A DNA stretch of 64,000 nucleotides from SHVO01 sp041906145 (GTDB taxonomy: Bacteria; Pseudomonadota; Alphaproteobacteria; Rhodospirillales; Rhodospirillaceae). Position 1 is the first letter of the stretch; every line of letters starts with the position of its first letter. The stretch covers positions 62,001 through 126,000 of the forward strand of contig JAYRJU010000005.1 of NCBI GenBank assembly GCA_041906145.1. The letters are read 5' to 3'. Position numbers and translations under genes: made by a program. Shown piece by piece: positions 1 to 8,430 of this stretch. The notes beneath the pieces are model-generated. The model ran no database searches and was not told the origin of the DNA. It worked only from the letters and a program-made list of their open reading frames with translations.

Positions 1-1
1 G

Positions 2-70
2 CGCGAACGTGCGAATTACCCGCCGCTTGTGGCGTTCCGCGACTGGCTGCTGTCCCAGGTCCGCGCCTAA
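2..70 (+). CDS. LysR-family (GcvA-like) regulator, C-terminal end only
   Basis: Only the last 22 codons are inside the window, ending at a TAA. The visible residues include FRDWLLSQVRA, which resembles the C-terminus of GcvA-type LysR regulators, where an F-RDWLL helix commonly closes the effector-binding domain. It converges on the ThDP enzyme gene, and the two stop codons overlap by four bases. The assignment rests on a very short stretch and family memory. Confidence 0.5.
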   Translation, partial: RERANYPPLVAFRDWLLSQVRA

Positions 71-1710
71 GCTTTAATCGTACGGCCCGGCGCGATGTCG
101 GTAACGCTCGTCTTGATGTGGATGAGCGCAGGCTTTCCCGCCTTCCCTGCCTCTTCAAGCGCCGCCGGAAAGGCGTCGGTGCGGTCGATCGTGATCGCCC
201 AAGCGCCAAATGAGCGCGCGAAAGCCGCGAAATCGGGGTTCTTGAGGTCCGTCGCGGATACGCGCTGCGGATAGTCGCGCTCCTGATGCATACGAATGGT
301 TCCGTAAGACCCATTGTCGACAACAATGGTGATGAGATTCGCGCCGTACTGCACAGCGGTCGCGAGTTCGTTCGAGGTCATCATGAAACAACCATCGCCT
401 GCCACCGCGACGACGGGACGCGCTGGATACATGATCTTCGCGGCAATGGCGGCCGGGAACCCAAATCCCATCGCCCCGCTGGTCGGCGCGAGTTGCGTGC
501 CGAATTTACGATGACGATAGAAGCGATGCAGCCAAGCCGCGTAGTTGCCGGCGCCGTTACCCACGATTGCTTCCGGCAGCGCCTTTTCGAGATGCTTGAA
601 AACTTCCGACAGGTTGACCGCGCCCGTCACCGCGACCGGTGCCAGGAACGCTTCGAGATCCGCGCGGCCGTCGTTCGCCCAGGGCGTATTGGCCCAGGAG
701 CGGCGGATGGACAGCTTTGAAAGCGACCGCGCGGCGTTGGCCGTTTCGCACGCGGCCGCGAGCGATGCGGGCCACACGCGGTTGAGTTCCTCGGGGTCGG
801 CGTGAATGTGCACGAGTTTCGCCGCGCTTTCTTCCGGCGTCAGCAGCGTATAGGCCTGCGACGGATTTTCGCCGAGGCGCGCGCCAATCGTGACCACCAG
901 ATCCGCGGCCTTCACGCGCTGGACCAACTTCGGATTTGGACCGAGACCGAGATCGCCGATGTAGCAGGGATGCGTATTGTCGATGAGGTCCTTGCGGCGG
1001 AACGAAAGCGCGACCGGCACGCCGAGTTTCTCGATCCACTTCGACAGCGCGGCGAGCGCGTCCTCGGACCATCCCGTACCGCCGAGGATGAGCATGGGAC
1101 GTTCCGCCGCTTCCAAACGCGCCGCCAGCGCATCGAGAAAACCCGGTTCCAACCCGCTGTGCGCGACGGTCACCGGCGCGGGCTTACGCGCGCCAGCGGA
1201 CTCAGCAAGCATATCTTCGGGTAATGCGATAACCACCGCGCCTTTACGGCCCTGTTGGGCGACCGCGAAAGCGCGCGTGCACACTTCCACCATGCGCGTT
1301 GGGTCCTCAACCTCGAGCGCGAGCTTGCATAGCGGGCCAAAAGCCTGGCCGTAGTCGACTTCCTGGAACGCTTCACGGCCTTTGTCCGATAACGCCACCT
1401 GACCGATGAAATAGATCAGCGGAACAGAATCCTGCTGCGCGGTGTGAATCCCGATGCTGCCGTGCGTAGCGCCCGGACCACGCGTGACCATGCAGATGCC
1501 GGGCTTGCCTGTCAGCTTCCCGTACGCGACGGCCATGTTGGCGGCGCCAGCCTCGTGCCGGCAGGTGACGACCTTGATCTTGTCCCGCGCGTCGTAAAGC
1601 GCGTCGAGCACGGAGAGATAACTTTCGCCCGGGACACAGAAGACATGCGTGATCCCGTTGACGACAAGGGTTTCTACAAGGCGCTGGGCAGCCGTGATCT
1701 CTTGGGTCAT
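67..1710 (-). CDS. ThDP-dependent acetolactate synthase-like enzyme
   Basis: A 547-residue cytoplasmic enzyme of the acetohydroxyacid synthase/benzoylformate decarboxylase superfamily. The N-terminal Pyr domain carries the catalytic glutamate at E53 in CRHEAGAAN. The central domain spans about residues 190-330. The C-terminal PP domain has the ThDP/Mg motif starting GDG at 438 and ending with N466. Length fits the family. It lies 5 bp downstream of an aldehyde dehydrogenase gene on the same strand, so the two are probably co-transcribed; a decarboxylase or lyase giving an aldehyde that the partner oxidises is a natural inference. There is no adjacent small regulatory subunit (ilvH), which argues against biosynthetic acetolactate synthase. 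The substrate cannot be read from sequence. No strong Shine-Dalgarno is visible, which suggests translational coupling. Confidence 0.85.
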   Translation of the reverse strand: MTQEITAAQRLVETLVVNGITHVFCVPGESYLSVLDALYDARDKIKVVTCRHEAGAANMAVAYGKLTGKPGICMVTRGPGATHGSIGIHTAQQDSVPLIYFIGQVALSDKGREAFQEVDYGQAFGPLCKLALEVEDPTRMVEVCTRAFAVAQQGRKGAVVIALPEDMLAESAGARKPAPVTVAHSGLEPGFLDALAARLEAAERPMLILGGTGWSEDALAALSKWIEKLGVPVALSFRRKDLIDNTHPCYIGDLGLGPNPKLVQRVKAADLVVTIGARLGENPSQAYTLLTPEESAAKLVHIHADPEELNRVWPASLAAACETANAARSLSKLSIRRSWANTPWANDGRADLEAFLAPVAVTGAVNLSEVFKHLEKALPEAIVGNGAGNYAAWLHRFYRHRKFGTQLAPTSGAMGFGFPAAIAAKIMYPARPVVAVAGDGCFMMTSNELATAVQYGANLITIVVDNGSYGTIRMHQERDYPQRVSATDLKNPDFAAFARSFGAWAITIDRTDAFPAALEEAGKAGKPALIHIKTSVTDIAPGRTIKA

Positions 1711-1715
1711 GGATT

Positions 1716-3155
1716 TTAGGCAGTCACATAAGAGGTTTTGATACGGGTGAAGAACTCACGGGCGCCGCCTTGTTCGCGCGGACCAAAGCTCGACGCCTTT
1801 GAACCGCCGAAGGGCGCCTGCAGTTCGACACCTGCGGTCGGAAGATTGACCATCACCATCCCGCTTTTCAACTCCGCCTGGAAGAGCCGCGCATATTTGA
1901 GGGAAGTGGTGCAAACACCGGCGGACAAACCGAACGGTGTGTCGTTGGCGATCGCCAGCGCCTCTTCCGGCGAATTCGCCGGGATCACTGTAGCGACTGG
2001 TCCGAAAATCTCTTCCTGCGAGATGCGCATCTTATTGTCGGCGTCGGCGAACAAAGCCGGGCGCATATAGTAGCCGTCGTTCACGCCTTTGAGGCGCTCG
2101 CCGCCCTTTACCAAACGCGCGCCCTCGCTGCGGCCGATTTCGACGTACGATAAATTCTGTTTGAGCTGATCTTCGCTCACGACCGGACCAATGTTGGTTT
2201 TGGGGTCGAGTGCATCGCCAACGACAAGGGTATCGATCCGCGCCGCGAGCTTCTCGACGAACGCTTTATAGACGCCCTTGGTCACGATCAAACGGCTCGA
2301 GGCGGTACAACGTTGGCCTGTTGAAAAGAATGCCCCCTGCGCGGCAATTTCAACGGCGGTGTCGACGTCGGCGTCATCCAGCACGACAAGTGGGTTCTTG
2401 CCGCCCATTTCGAGCTGGAAGGGTCGGAAGCGGCCGGCACATACGCCCGCGACGCGCGCGCCGATGGTCTGCGATCCAGTGAAGGAAATCCCGTCGATGC
2501 CGTCGCTGTTCAGCATCGCCTCGCCCACCACGGAACCACGGCCCATCACGAGATTGAATACGCCTGCCGGGCAGCCGGCTTCAGCGATGATTTCGGCAAG
2601 CGCCCATGCGCTGCCCGGCGCGATATCTGCTGGCTTCATCACCACCGCATTCCCATACGCCAGCGCCGGCGCCGCCTTCCAAGCTGGGATGGCGATTGGG
2701 AAATTCCACGGCGTGATAAGACCCACAACGCCCAGGGGTTCGCGGCGCGTCTCTACGGAAACGTTGGGGCGGATGGACGGGATAACCTCGCCGTGCGCAC
2801 GCAACGCTTCAGCGGCGAAATATTTGAAAATGCGCCCCGCGCGTTGAACCTCGCCCTTCGCTTCGGCGAGGGTTTTGCCCTCTTCGCGCGCGAGAAGCGT
2901 ACCGAGTGCGGTCTCGCGGGCTAGGAGCCGCTCACCGATCTTGTCGAGGAGATCACCGCGCGTTTGCGCGGTCGCGCGGCGCCATCCCGGCTGCGCTTCC
3001 CGTGCCGCAGCAACGGCCTGCGTGACCTGATCGGCCCCGCCTTGGGCAAAATTGCCGACGACGTCGGTAAGATTGGAGGGATTGATATTCGGCGCGTCAC
3101 GGTCGGCTTTGACCCACGATCCACCGATCAGGTTTTGATGCTGCTGATGTCCCAT
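1716..3155 (-). CDS. NAD(P)-dependent aldehyde dehydrogenase, semialdehyde type
   Basis: A 479-residue aldehyde dehydrogenase. Visible signatures are PWNFP with N152, FTGSQ near 225, the general-base motif ELEMGGKNP-like (LEMGGKNP, E249) and the catalytic cysteine C283 in GQRCTASSR. The EMGGKNP and GQRCTASSR variants resemble alpha-ketoglutaric semialdehyde dehydrogenases and related sugar-acid pathway enzymes, but the substrate is inference. The start is supported by a GAGGGAGGGG ribosome site just upstream. It is the first gene of a two-gene unit with the ThDP enzyme and is divergent from an MHS transporter gene, which suggests one uptake-and-oxidation module for a carboxylic acid or its aldehyde. 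Confidence 0.88.
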   Translation of the reverse strand: MGHQQHQNLIGGSWVKADRDAPNINPSNLTDVVGNFAQGGADQVTQAVAAAREAQPGWRRATAQTRGDLLDKIGERLLARETALGTLLAREEGKTLAEAKGEVQRAGRIFKYFAAEALRAHGEVIPSIRPNVSVETRREPLGVVGLITPWNFPIAIPAWKAAPALAYGNAVVMKPADIAPGSAWALAEIIAEAGCPAGVFNLVMGRGSVVGEAMLNSDGIDGISFTGSQTIGARVAGVCAGRFRPFQLEMGGKNPLVVLDDADVDTAVEIAAQGAFFSTGQRCTASSRLIVTKGVYKAFVEKLAARIDTLVVGDALDPKTNIGPVVSEDQLKQNLSYVEIGRSEGARLVKGGERLKGVNDGYYMRPALFADADNKMRISQEEIFGPVATVIPANSPEEALAIANDTPFGLSAGVCTTSLKYARLFQAELKSGMVMVNLPTAGVELQAPFGGSKASSFGPREQGGAREFFTRIKTSYVTA

Positions 3156-3410
3156 ATGCCCCTCCCTCGCACCGGATACAAATTTAAGTACCGGCCAATC
3201 GCCCGGACAATGGCGGAAAGTAACTGGGCCAGATAGCGAAAGATTTCAATCGGTTCATGAATTTTGCGAACCTCGCCACCGGCGATGCGTCACGGTACCG
3301 GCCGTGGGGATCACCGATCATCACAGGTCCATTAGTTTATATCGTTTTAGTCACGACCTTCCCTCCGTACACTATAAGTATTGGACCTGAGAACGTTGGG
3401 AGAGGGGACC

Positions 3411-4736
3411 ATGAGTGTTGCTGAAGAGGCTGCGGCTGTGGGGGGCACGGCGGCGGCCACACAAAGTGCAGGCGGACGCCTTAAGGCCGTGATCGGCGGG
3501 TCCGTCGGCAACCTGATCGAGTGGTACGACTGGTACGTTTATTCGTCCTTCTCGCTCTATTTCGCGAGTGTGTTCTTCCCTGCGGGCGACCAGACCACCG
3601 AATTCCTATACGCCGCTGTCGTCTTTTCGGTCGGCTTCATCGTGCGCCCTGTGGGTAGCTGGCTAATGGGTGTGTACGCCGACCGGCATGGCCGACGGCC
3701 TGCCCTTGTCCTCGCGATGGCCGTCATGGGCGGTTCGTCGCTCGTGATCGCCTTCACGCCCAGCTACGCCAGCATAGGCATCGCCGCGCCGCTCCTCTTG
3801 ATGATCGCGCGCATCGCGCAAGGCCTTAGCGTCGGCGGCGAATATGCGGCCGTCGCCACATATCTCAGCGAAATTGCCGGTAAGGAACGCCGGGGTTTTT
3901 ACGGCAGCTTCCAGTACGTGACGCTAATCGCGGGTCAGCTGTTGGCGCTTCTCGTTCTTGTCGGCTTGCAGCACAACCTGAGCGCGGAGGAGCTCTCGGA
4001 TTGGGGCTGGCGCGTTCCGTTCGCCATCGGCGCGGTCGGCGCTTTAGTCGCCTTCTGGATCCAGAGCTCGCTGGAGGAAACCGACTCCTTCAAGAACATG
4101 AAGAAAAAGCGCGAAAGCGCGGCCGACACGTGGCAGTTGATGCGCAGTCACCCGAAGGAACTGATGTTCGTGCTCGGCATGACTATGGGCGGTGCGCTCG
4201 GATTCTATGTGTTCAGCAATTACATGCAGAAGTTCCTGGTCAACACTTCAGGCTTCACGAAGGACGACGCCAGTTTGATCATGGCCATGGCCATGATCGT
4301 GTTCATGTTGGCTCAACCCGTCATGGGATGGTTGTCGGACAAAATCGGACGTAAGCCGATGTTCGTGTTCTACGGAATCGGCGCTACGCTCATGACTTTT
4401 CCGGTCATGAACTATCTGCAGACCGCCGACAGCGCGATGGGAGCGTTCCTGGTTATCTCAGGCGCCCTTCTCGTTCAAAGCACCTACACGTCTATCAGTG
4501 GCCAGTATAAAGCCGAGCTATTCCCGACTGAGATCCGCGCCCTTGGCGTTGGCCTTCCGTACGCGCTCGGTGTGGCATTTATCGGCGGCACGGCCGAGGC
4601 GGTTGCATTGAAGCTGAAGCAGATGGGCTACGAAACTTCCTTCTACTGGTATGTAACCTTCTTCATGGTGATCGTGCTGGTGACGGCGGCGTTCATGCCG
4701 GATACGAAACGGCACAGCCGGATTAAGGAGGACTAA
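3411..4736 (+). CDS. MFS transporter, metabolite:H+ symporter (KgtP-like)
   Basis: An inner-membrane 12-TM permease of the MHS subfamily. It has the N-terminal GNLIEWYDWYVY motif typical of KgtP/ProP/ShiA-type symporters, the loop 2-3 motif DRHGRRPAL, GGEYAA in TM5 and a second DKIGRKP loop. The ATG at 3411 is chosen over an in-frame TTG at 3381 because GGGAGAGGGG sits right before it, giving 441 residues. A TATAAG -10-like element lies at 3373-3378. The gene is divergent from the aldehyde dehydrogenase/ThDP pair, so it probably imports their dicarboxylate- or keto acid-like substrate, but specificity is not readable. It ends just before a clear intrinsic terminator. Confidence 0.85.
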   Translation: MSVAEEAAAVGGTAAATQSAGGRLKAVIGGSVGNLIEWYDWYVYSSFSLYFASVFFPAGDQTTEFLYAAVVFSVGFIVRPVGSWLMGVYADRHGRRPALVLAMAVMGGSSLVIAFTPSYASIGIAAPLLLMIARIAQGLSVGGEYAAVATYLSEIAGKERRGFYGSFQYVTLIAGQLLALLVLVGLQHNLSAEELSDWGWRVPFAIGAVGALVAFWIQSSLEETDSFKNMKKKRESAADTWQLMRSHPKELMFVLGMTMGGALGFYVFSNYMQKFLVNTSGFTKDDASLIMAMAMIVFMLAQPVMGWLSDKIGRKPMFVFYGIGATLMTFPVMNYLQTADSAMGAFLVISGALLVQSTYTSISGQYKAELFPTEIRALGVGLPYALGVAFIGGTAEAVALKLKQMGYETSFYWYVTFFMVIVLVTAAFMPDTKRHSRIKED

Positions 4737-4761
4737 TCCTCCGGTGCGGTAAAAGAAAAAA

Positions 4762-4788
4762 GGCTCTCGCGACGGAGGGCCTTTTTTT
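4762..4788 (+). terminator. Rho-independent terminator of the MHS transporter gene
   Basis: A 7-bp stem GGCTCTC/GAGGGCC (one G-U pair) with a GCGACG loop is followed by seven T residues. It begins 26 bp after the transporter stop codon. Confidence 0.85.
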
Positions 4789-4832
4789 GTGCCGGGGTGT
4801 ATGCTGGCACGGCACCATCAGGGAGGGACATC

Positions 4833-5258
4833 ATGGGTGAGATTTCACGCCGGAGCGCATTGACGACGGGAAGCCTTGCGCTCGTTGCCGCTGTCGCCGG
4901 AGCCGACAAGGCGACGGCGCAACAATCACCGCCGGCGCCGTCGGACCTGCAACAAGTTTACAAAGCGATCCCGCAGATGGGTCGCCTGCGCGAAGAAGTG
5001 TTGTTCGGCGATGTCTGGAAACAGCCGGAACTGAATACGCGCGACCGCAGCCTCGTGACTTGTGCCGTGCTTGCGGCGCTGGGCCGTGACGATGAGCTCG
5101 CGCTGAATCTCACACGCGCCGCCGCGAACGGTGTCACCGCCGACGAAATTCGCGGCCTGGCCGTGCAAGTCGCCTTCTACGCGGGATGGCCAGCGGGCCT
5201 TGCGGTGGGCAAAGCCGCGCTGCCGATCCTTCAGAAAGACTCTAAAGCGGCGAAGTAA
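4833..5258 (+). CDS. Exported carboxymuconolactone decarboxylase-family protein
   Basis: A 141-residue protein with a Tat-like signal peptide (SRRSALTTG followed by a hydrophobic stretch to about residue 30), then a single CMD/AhpD-type all-helical domain including RDRSLVTCAVLAALGR and EIRGLAVQVAFYAGWP. The ATG at 4833 is preferred over an upstream GTG because GGGAGGG precedes it. The AhpD-type CxxC redox pair is absent, so it looks like the decarboxylase-fold branch rather than a peroxidase. Export of this fold is less usual and is inferred from the twin arginine. It is convergent with, and 3 bp from, the end of the next gene. Confidence 0.8.
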   Translation: MGEISRRSALTTGSLALVAAVAGADKATAQQSPPAPSDLQQVYKAIPQMGRLREEVLFGDVWKQPELNTRDRSLVTCAVLAALGRDDELALNLTRAAANGVTADEIRGLAVQVAFYAGWPAGLAVGKAALPILQKDSKAAK

Positions 5259-5261
5259 CTT

Positions 5262-6380
5262 CTACTGACGCGCGGACTGCGTGGCCGGCTTCTCCGCTTG
5301 GCCGCCGTCCGCCGTCTGCTTCGGCGGATGCTCGATGTAGACCTGCGTGAAGGTCACTTTCAGCGCACCTGAAATCGCGGTCATCTGCCCCTTATCGTCC
5401 GGATACCCGTCCGCGAGACGATGAAGCGCGCGATAAAGCGACGGCGCGGAGAGCTGTCCGTAGCTCTGATGGTGCGTTGACCATGATGTATTAAGATGGT
5501 GGTAGAAGGCGGCCACGTCGACATATCCCGCCATGATGCCTTCCGCGCGCTGCGGCGTAAGGCTGAGCTGGAAATGCAATCCTTTGAACTTGTGCATGCC
5601 GTTCGTATCGAAGGTCGCCGATGATGGGAGGATCAAATCCTCGCCGTCTGTCACCAGCACGCCATTGACGATTTTTCCTTTGAACGTCTGCTGGAATTGC
5701 TTGCCCCAGCGCTCATCGACACGCTGCGTTCCGCCCGGAACGTAGGAGCCACCGGTTGCGTCCGCCAGAAGATCATCGAGTCCGCGATAAGTCGTCACCG
5801 TCACGTCGTCATCGTTCGAAAGGCTATCGACGCCCGAGATCTCGAACATGAAGCGGTTGTTGTTGTATTGACCGAGATACTTGTTCTCGAAGAAATAGAT
5901 GAGGTTCGACGGTGCGCGATATTGCGAGACACAGCCGATGGCGCGGAACAACTGGTTGTCCACACCCTTAACCCCGTCCGGATCGGTGAAGTCTTCGGGT
6001 CCGATTTTGCCGTCGAGGTTCATACCGTAGGATACGGGGCCGCCAGCTTCCTTGAAGCTGAATGGCTCCTCCGACATATCGGGAAACCACTGACGGCCTT
6101 CGCGCATCAACTGCGTTTCGAGCAAGGTGCGCTTCTTGCCGTCGTCGGGGAAAAGCTGCTTGAATTGCTCGCGCGGTCCATCGTTAAAGCCGTTCGGGCA
6201 CTCCGCTTTGCCGTTGGGCGATTCACGGACCGCCCAGTAGCGGCTGGTGAGCACAAAGCCAATCTTACCGTCTTTCACGGCGAGGGGGATGTCGCTTCCG
6301 GCAGCGTTTACGGCGGGCGCCGCCAATACGGCTCCGGCGGCGGTCATGATCGCGCACGCGGCAACGGTGAATTTTAGCAT
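5262..6380 (-). CDS. Exported protein of unknown function (paralogue of the 45.2 kb gene)
   Basis: A 372-residue protein with a Sec signal peptide (MLKFTVAACAIMTAAG, cleavage near AVNA-AGS). I do not recognise a named domain. It is clearly homologous over its length to the product at 45184-46314: shared blocks include ECP-GFN-GPREQF--LFP-DG, the ETQL--EG--W motif, RAIGC, NYFFEN/YFFVNQ-like aromatic stretches, and TTQRVD-RWG near the middle. The start at 6380 is chosen because GGGAGGA precedes it; an in-frame ATG seven codons earlier is less likely. The second copy sits in a five-gene exported-protein operon next to a PF03640-repeat protein, so both may act in periplasmic processing or redox, but that is inference. 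Confidence 0.6.
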   Translation of the reverse strand: MLKFTVAACAIMTAAGAVLAAPAVNAAGSDIPLAVKDGKIGFVLTSRYWAVRESPNGKAECPNGFNDGPREQFKQLFPDDGKKRTLLETQLMREGRQWFPDMSEEPFSFKEAGGPVSYGMNLDGKIGPEDFTDPDGVKGVDNQLFRAIGCVSQYRAPSNLIYFFENKYLGQYNNNRFMFEISGVDSLSNDDDVTVTTYRGLDDLLADATGGSYVPGGTQRVDERWGKQFQQTFKGKIVNGVLVTDGEDLILPSSATFDTNGMHKFKGLHFQLSLTPQRAEGIMAGYVDVAAFYHHLNTSWSTHHQSYGQLSAPSLYRALHRLADGYPDDKGQMTAISGALKVTFTQVYIEHPPKQTADGGQAEKPATQSARQ

Positions 6381-6501
6381 CTTGCATCCTCCCGATCCCA
6401 AACAGGGTCTATCCCGCTGGGTTACCTAATATAAACCGCCTTTGGACATGAGTCCTGTCCCCTCTCTTTGGGGAGCCGCATAGATTATGCAAATACAGCC
6501 G

Positions 6502-8274
6502 CTATGTCGGCCTGGCGCGGCGCAGGACGAAAAGGCGCATGGTTCCGAATTGCTTAGGAAGCTCGGTCTGTCCGACATAGTCGGTGCTGAAACCGCCGGG
6601 CGCCTCTAGCGCCAACAGGGCGGCGAAAGGCTCGCTGATATACACCGTTCCGGGAACAGCCACGGGCTCGATGCGGGCGGCGATGGTGATATGTGTGCCA
6701 TAGAAACTGCGGGCCTCTAGGAACGGATCAACCAGTTCTGTGACCGGTCCAAAATGTCCGCCGAGACGCAAAGCCAGGTGTGAGGGCAAATCCGCCGCGC
6801 CGAGATCAATCCGGGCGAAAGCATCCTGGAGCGCGAGCGCCGCTTCGGCAGCCGCGGTCACGGACGGATAAACGGCGTGAATGCCGTCCCCCCACGTGGC
6901 GACAAGGTCTGCTGGCGAAATGAGAGAGCGCAGCGCTTCAGCGAGCGGCGCCATGATTCGCGCCACGAACGGCGAGATATCGGTTTCACGCAGCCGGGAA
7001 AAACCACGTACATCGCCAAACAACATTGCCTTCAGTCGCCGGTCCGCTCGCTCATCATCAACGCGTCGTCCGCCGTTAGTTGAGGTCCGCGGCGGAAACG
7101 CGACGACTGTTTGCGGCCGGCCTGTAGCCGTCCAGCGCCGCACGTCGGCCGCGGTACCGGCGACGCCCTCCCCCGCTTTGCCATCCCATACGGCGAGCTG
7201 CCATGCCCGCGTACGCAGGGTTTCGGCGTGGCGAATGGCCAGTCCCATCGCGTACTCGGAACAGAATGCAAACGCGGCGGCGTCGCCCGACGTCGTATCC
7301 TGGCTGGCAAGCCGGAACGTCGCGGCGCGCGCTTTGCACGCTTCATACCGGCCGATCCAGGCCGCACCGAAGGGTGCAACGGAGGCCGCGATGAACACCT
7401 CTTCCTGCATCGGCAACACGACATGGAGCTCGGCGCCTCGCGCGAGGGCCGCTTCCGCAATCAGAAGATCCGCGCCTGCCGCGAGCGCGCCAAACACCGC
7501 GCATGGCCGTATCCGATCGAGCGCGGATACGATGTCGGCCTTGATATTGCCGAGCGTCGACGGCGCAAGCACGGACTCGTCGAACATGTGGCCACAATAA
7601 GTAAGCGACGGTGGCGGGCTATGACGCTCTAACCAAGCGCTGTCCAACTTCAACGTGGCGCAGATCGCCTCCAACTGGCGCAAGGTACTTGCATGCGCCG
7701 CATAGTTGGCAGAATCGTGCATGAGCGCATTGGCGAGCGCTTGTTCAGCCTCATCGATGCGGCCAAGGATGAAATAGGCCTCGGCGCGAGACGCCGCGCG
7801 ATAATAGGCATCTTCCGCCCCTTTGTCGGAGCCGGCCGAAAGTCCGCTCAACACCTCCGTTGCGATCGTCCGTGCGCCCGTGGAATCCCCCGCGATAAGC
7901 AGCATCGTCGCAGTGTTGATACCGGGATAATAGTCGTGATGAAGCGCATAAGCCGCCGCGTACATATCCGCGGCCTCTCGCGCCAAGCCCCTGCGTTCGG
8001 GGCCTTCGGCCGCGAGGGCGAGATCCTTATGAAGGCGAGCGCCGAGCGCGATCACATCGACATGGTCCCGCACATGACGCAGTTCGAGCCGTTCGTACTC
8101 GCTATAAGCGCGGCTCGTCGCACCGCCGCGCGCGAGAAGCAGCACCGCGCGATGCCGTAAATCCAAATCTTGCGGAAATTTGGAAAGGCCTTGGGCCACG
8201 AGATCGTATGCGGCGAGTATGTCGCCGCCGAGCTCCAAACGGATGGCCTCGGAGAGTATCTGCTCTGCCGTCAC
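6502..8274 (-). CDS. TPR / SLOG-like / class III nucleotidyl cyclase protein
   Basis: A 590-residue cytoplasmic protein with three parts. Residues 1-215 are helical, TPR-like (DUF4071/TPR-S type). Residues 222-395 look like a Rossmannoid SLOG-type domain: GHMFD, GALAAGADLLIAEAAL-RG followed by LHVVLPM, then WDG and GTA. Residues 412-590 are a class III cyclase domain. The two metal-binding aspartates are present (D421 in FGDVRGFS, D463 in WGDG), but the usual transition-state Asn of VN-AAR is Thr530 (ITIAAR, R534 kept), and the Lys expected before WGDG is missing. Product nucleotide and activity are therefore uncertain. The GTG at 8274 is chosen for the AAGAGGGGCGGG upstream; longer in-frame starts would run into the divergent TIR gene. 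TPR-S and SLOG domains are known in bacterial conflict and nucleotide-signalling systems. Confidence 0.75.
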   Translation of the reverse strand: MTAEQILSEAIRLELGGDILAAYDLVAQGLSKFPQDLDLRHRAVLLLARGGATSRAYSEYERLELRHVRDHVDVIALGARLHKDLALAAEGPERRGLAREAADMYAAAYALHHDYYPGINTATMLLIAGDSTGARTIATEVLSGLSAGSDKGAEDAYYRAASRAEAYFILGRIDEAEQALANALMHDSANYAAHASTLRQLEAICATLKLDSAWLERHSPPPSLTYCGHMFDESVLAPSTLGNIKADIVSALDRIRPCAVFGALAAGADLLIAEAALARGAELHVVLPMQEEVFIAASVAPFGAAWIGRYEACKARAATFRLASQDTTSGDAAAFAFCSEYAMGLAIRHAETLRTRAWQLAVWDGKAGEGVAGTAADVRRWTATGRPQTVVAFPPRTSTNGGRRVDDERADRRLKAMLFGDVRGFSRLRETDISPFVARIMAPLAEALRSLISPADLVATWGDGIHAVYPSVTAAAEAALALQDAFARIDLGAADLPSHLALRLGGHFGPVTELVDPFLEARSFYGTHITIAARIEPVAVPGTVYISEPFAALLALEAPGGFSTDYVGQTELPKQFGTMRLFVLRRARPT

Positions 8275-8430
8275 CGCGTTACGCCCGCCCCTCTTCCGCA
8301 CCTTGCGGATCCCTGGGAAAACATGGAGTATCTTAAGGGGGAGTACAAATAAGAATTCTCCCCCAAATTGTTCATCGCCGGGGAAGGCGCACGCAGACCG
8401 GAAAACGGCGCGGCGCTGGGGGACGAGCCG

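Noticed and set aside
8368..8430. TTG start for the TIR gene, 21 codons upstream
   Set aside because: No ribosome site, and the ATG at 8431 has a strong one.
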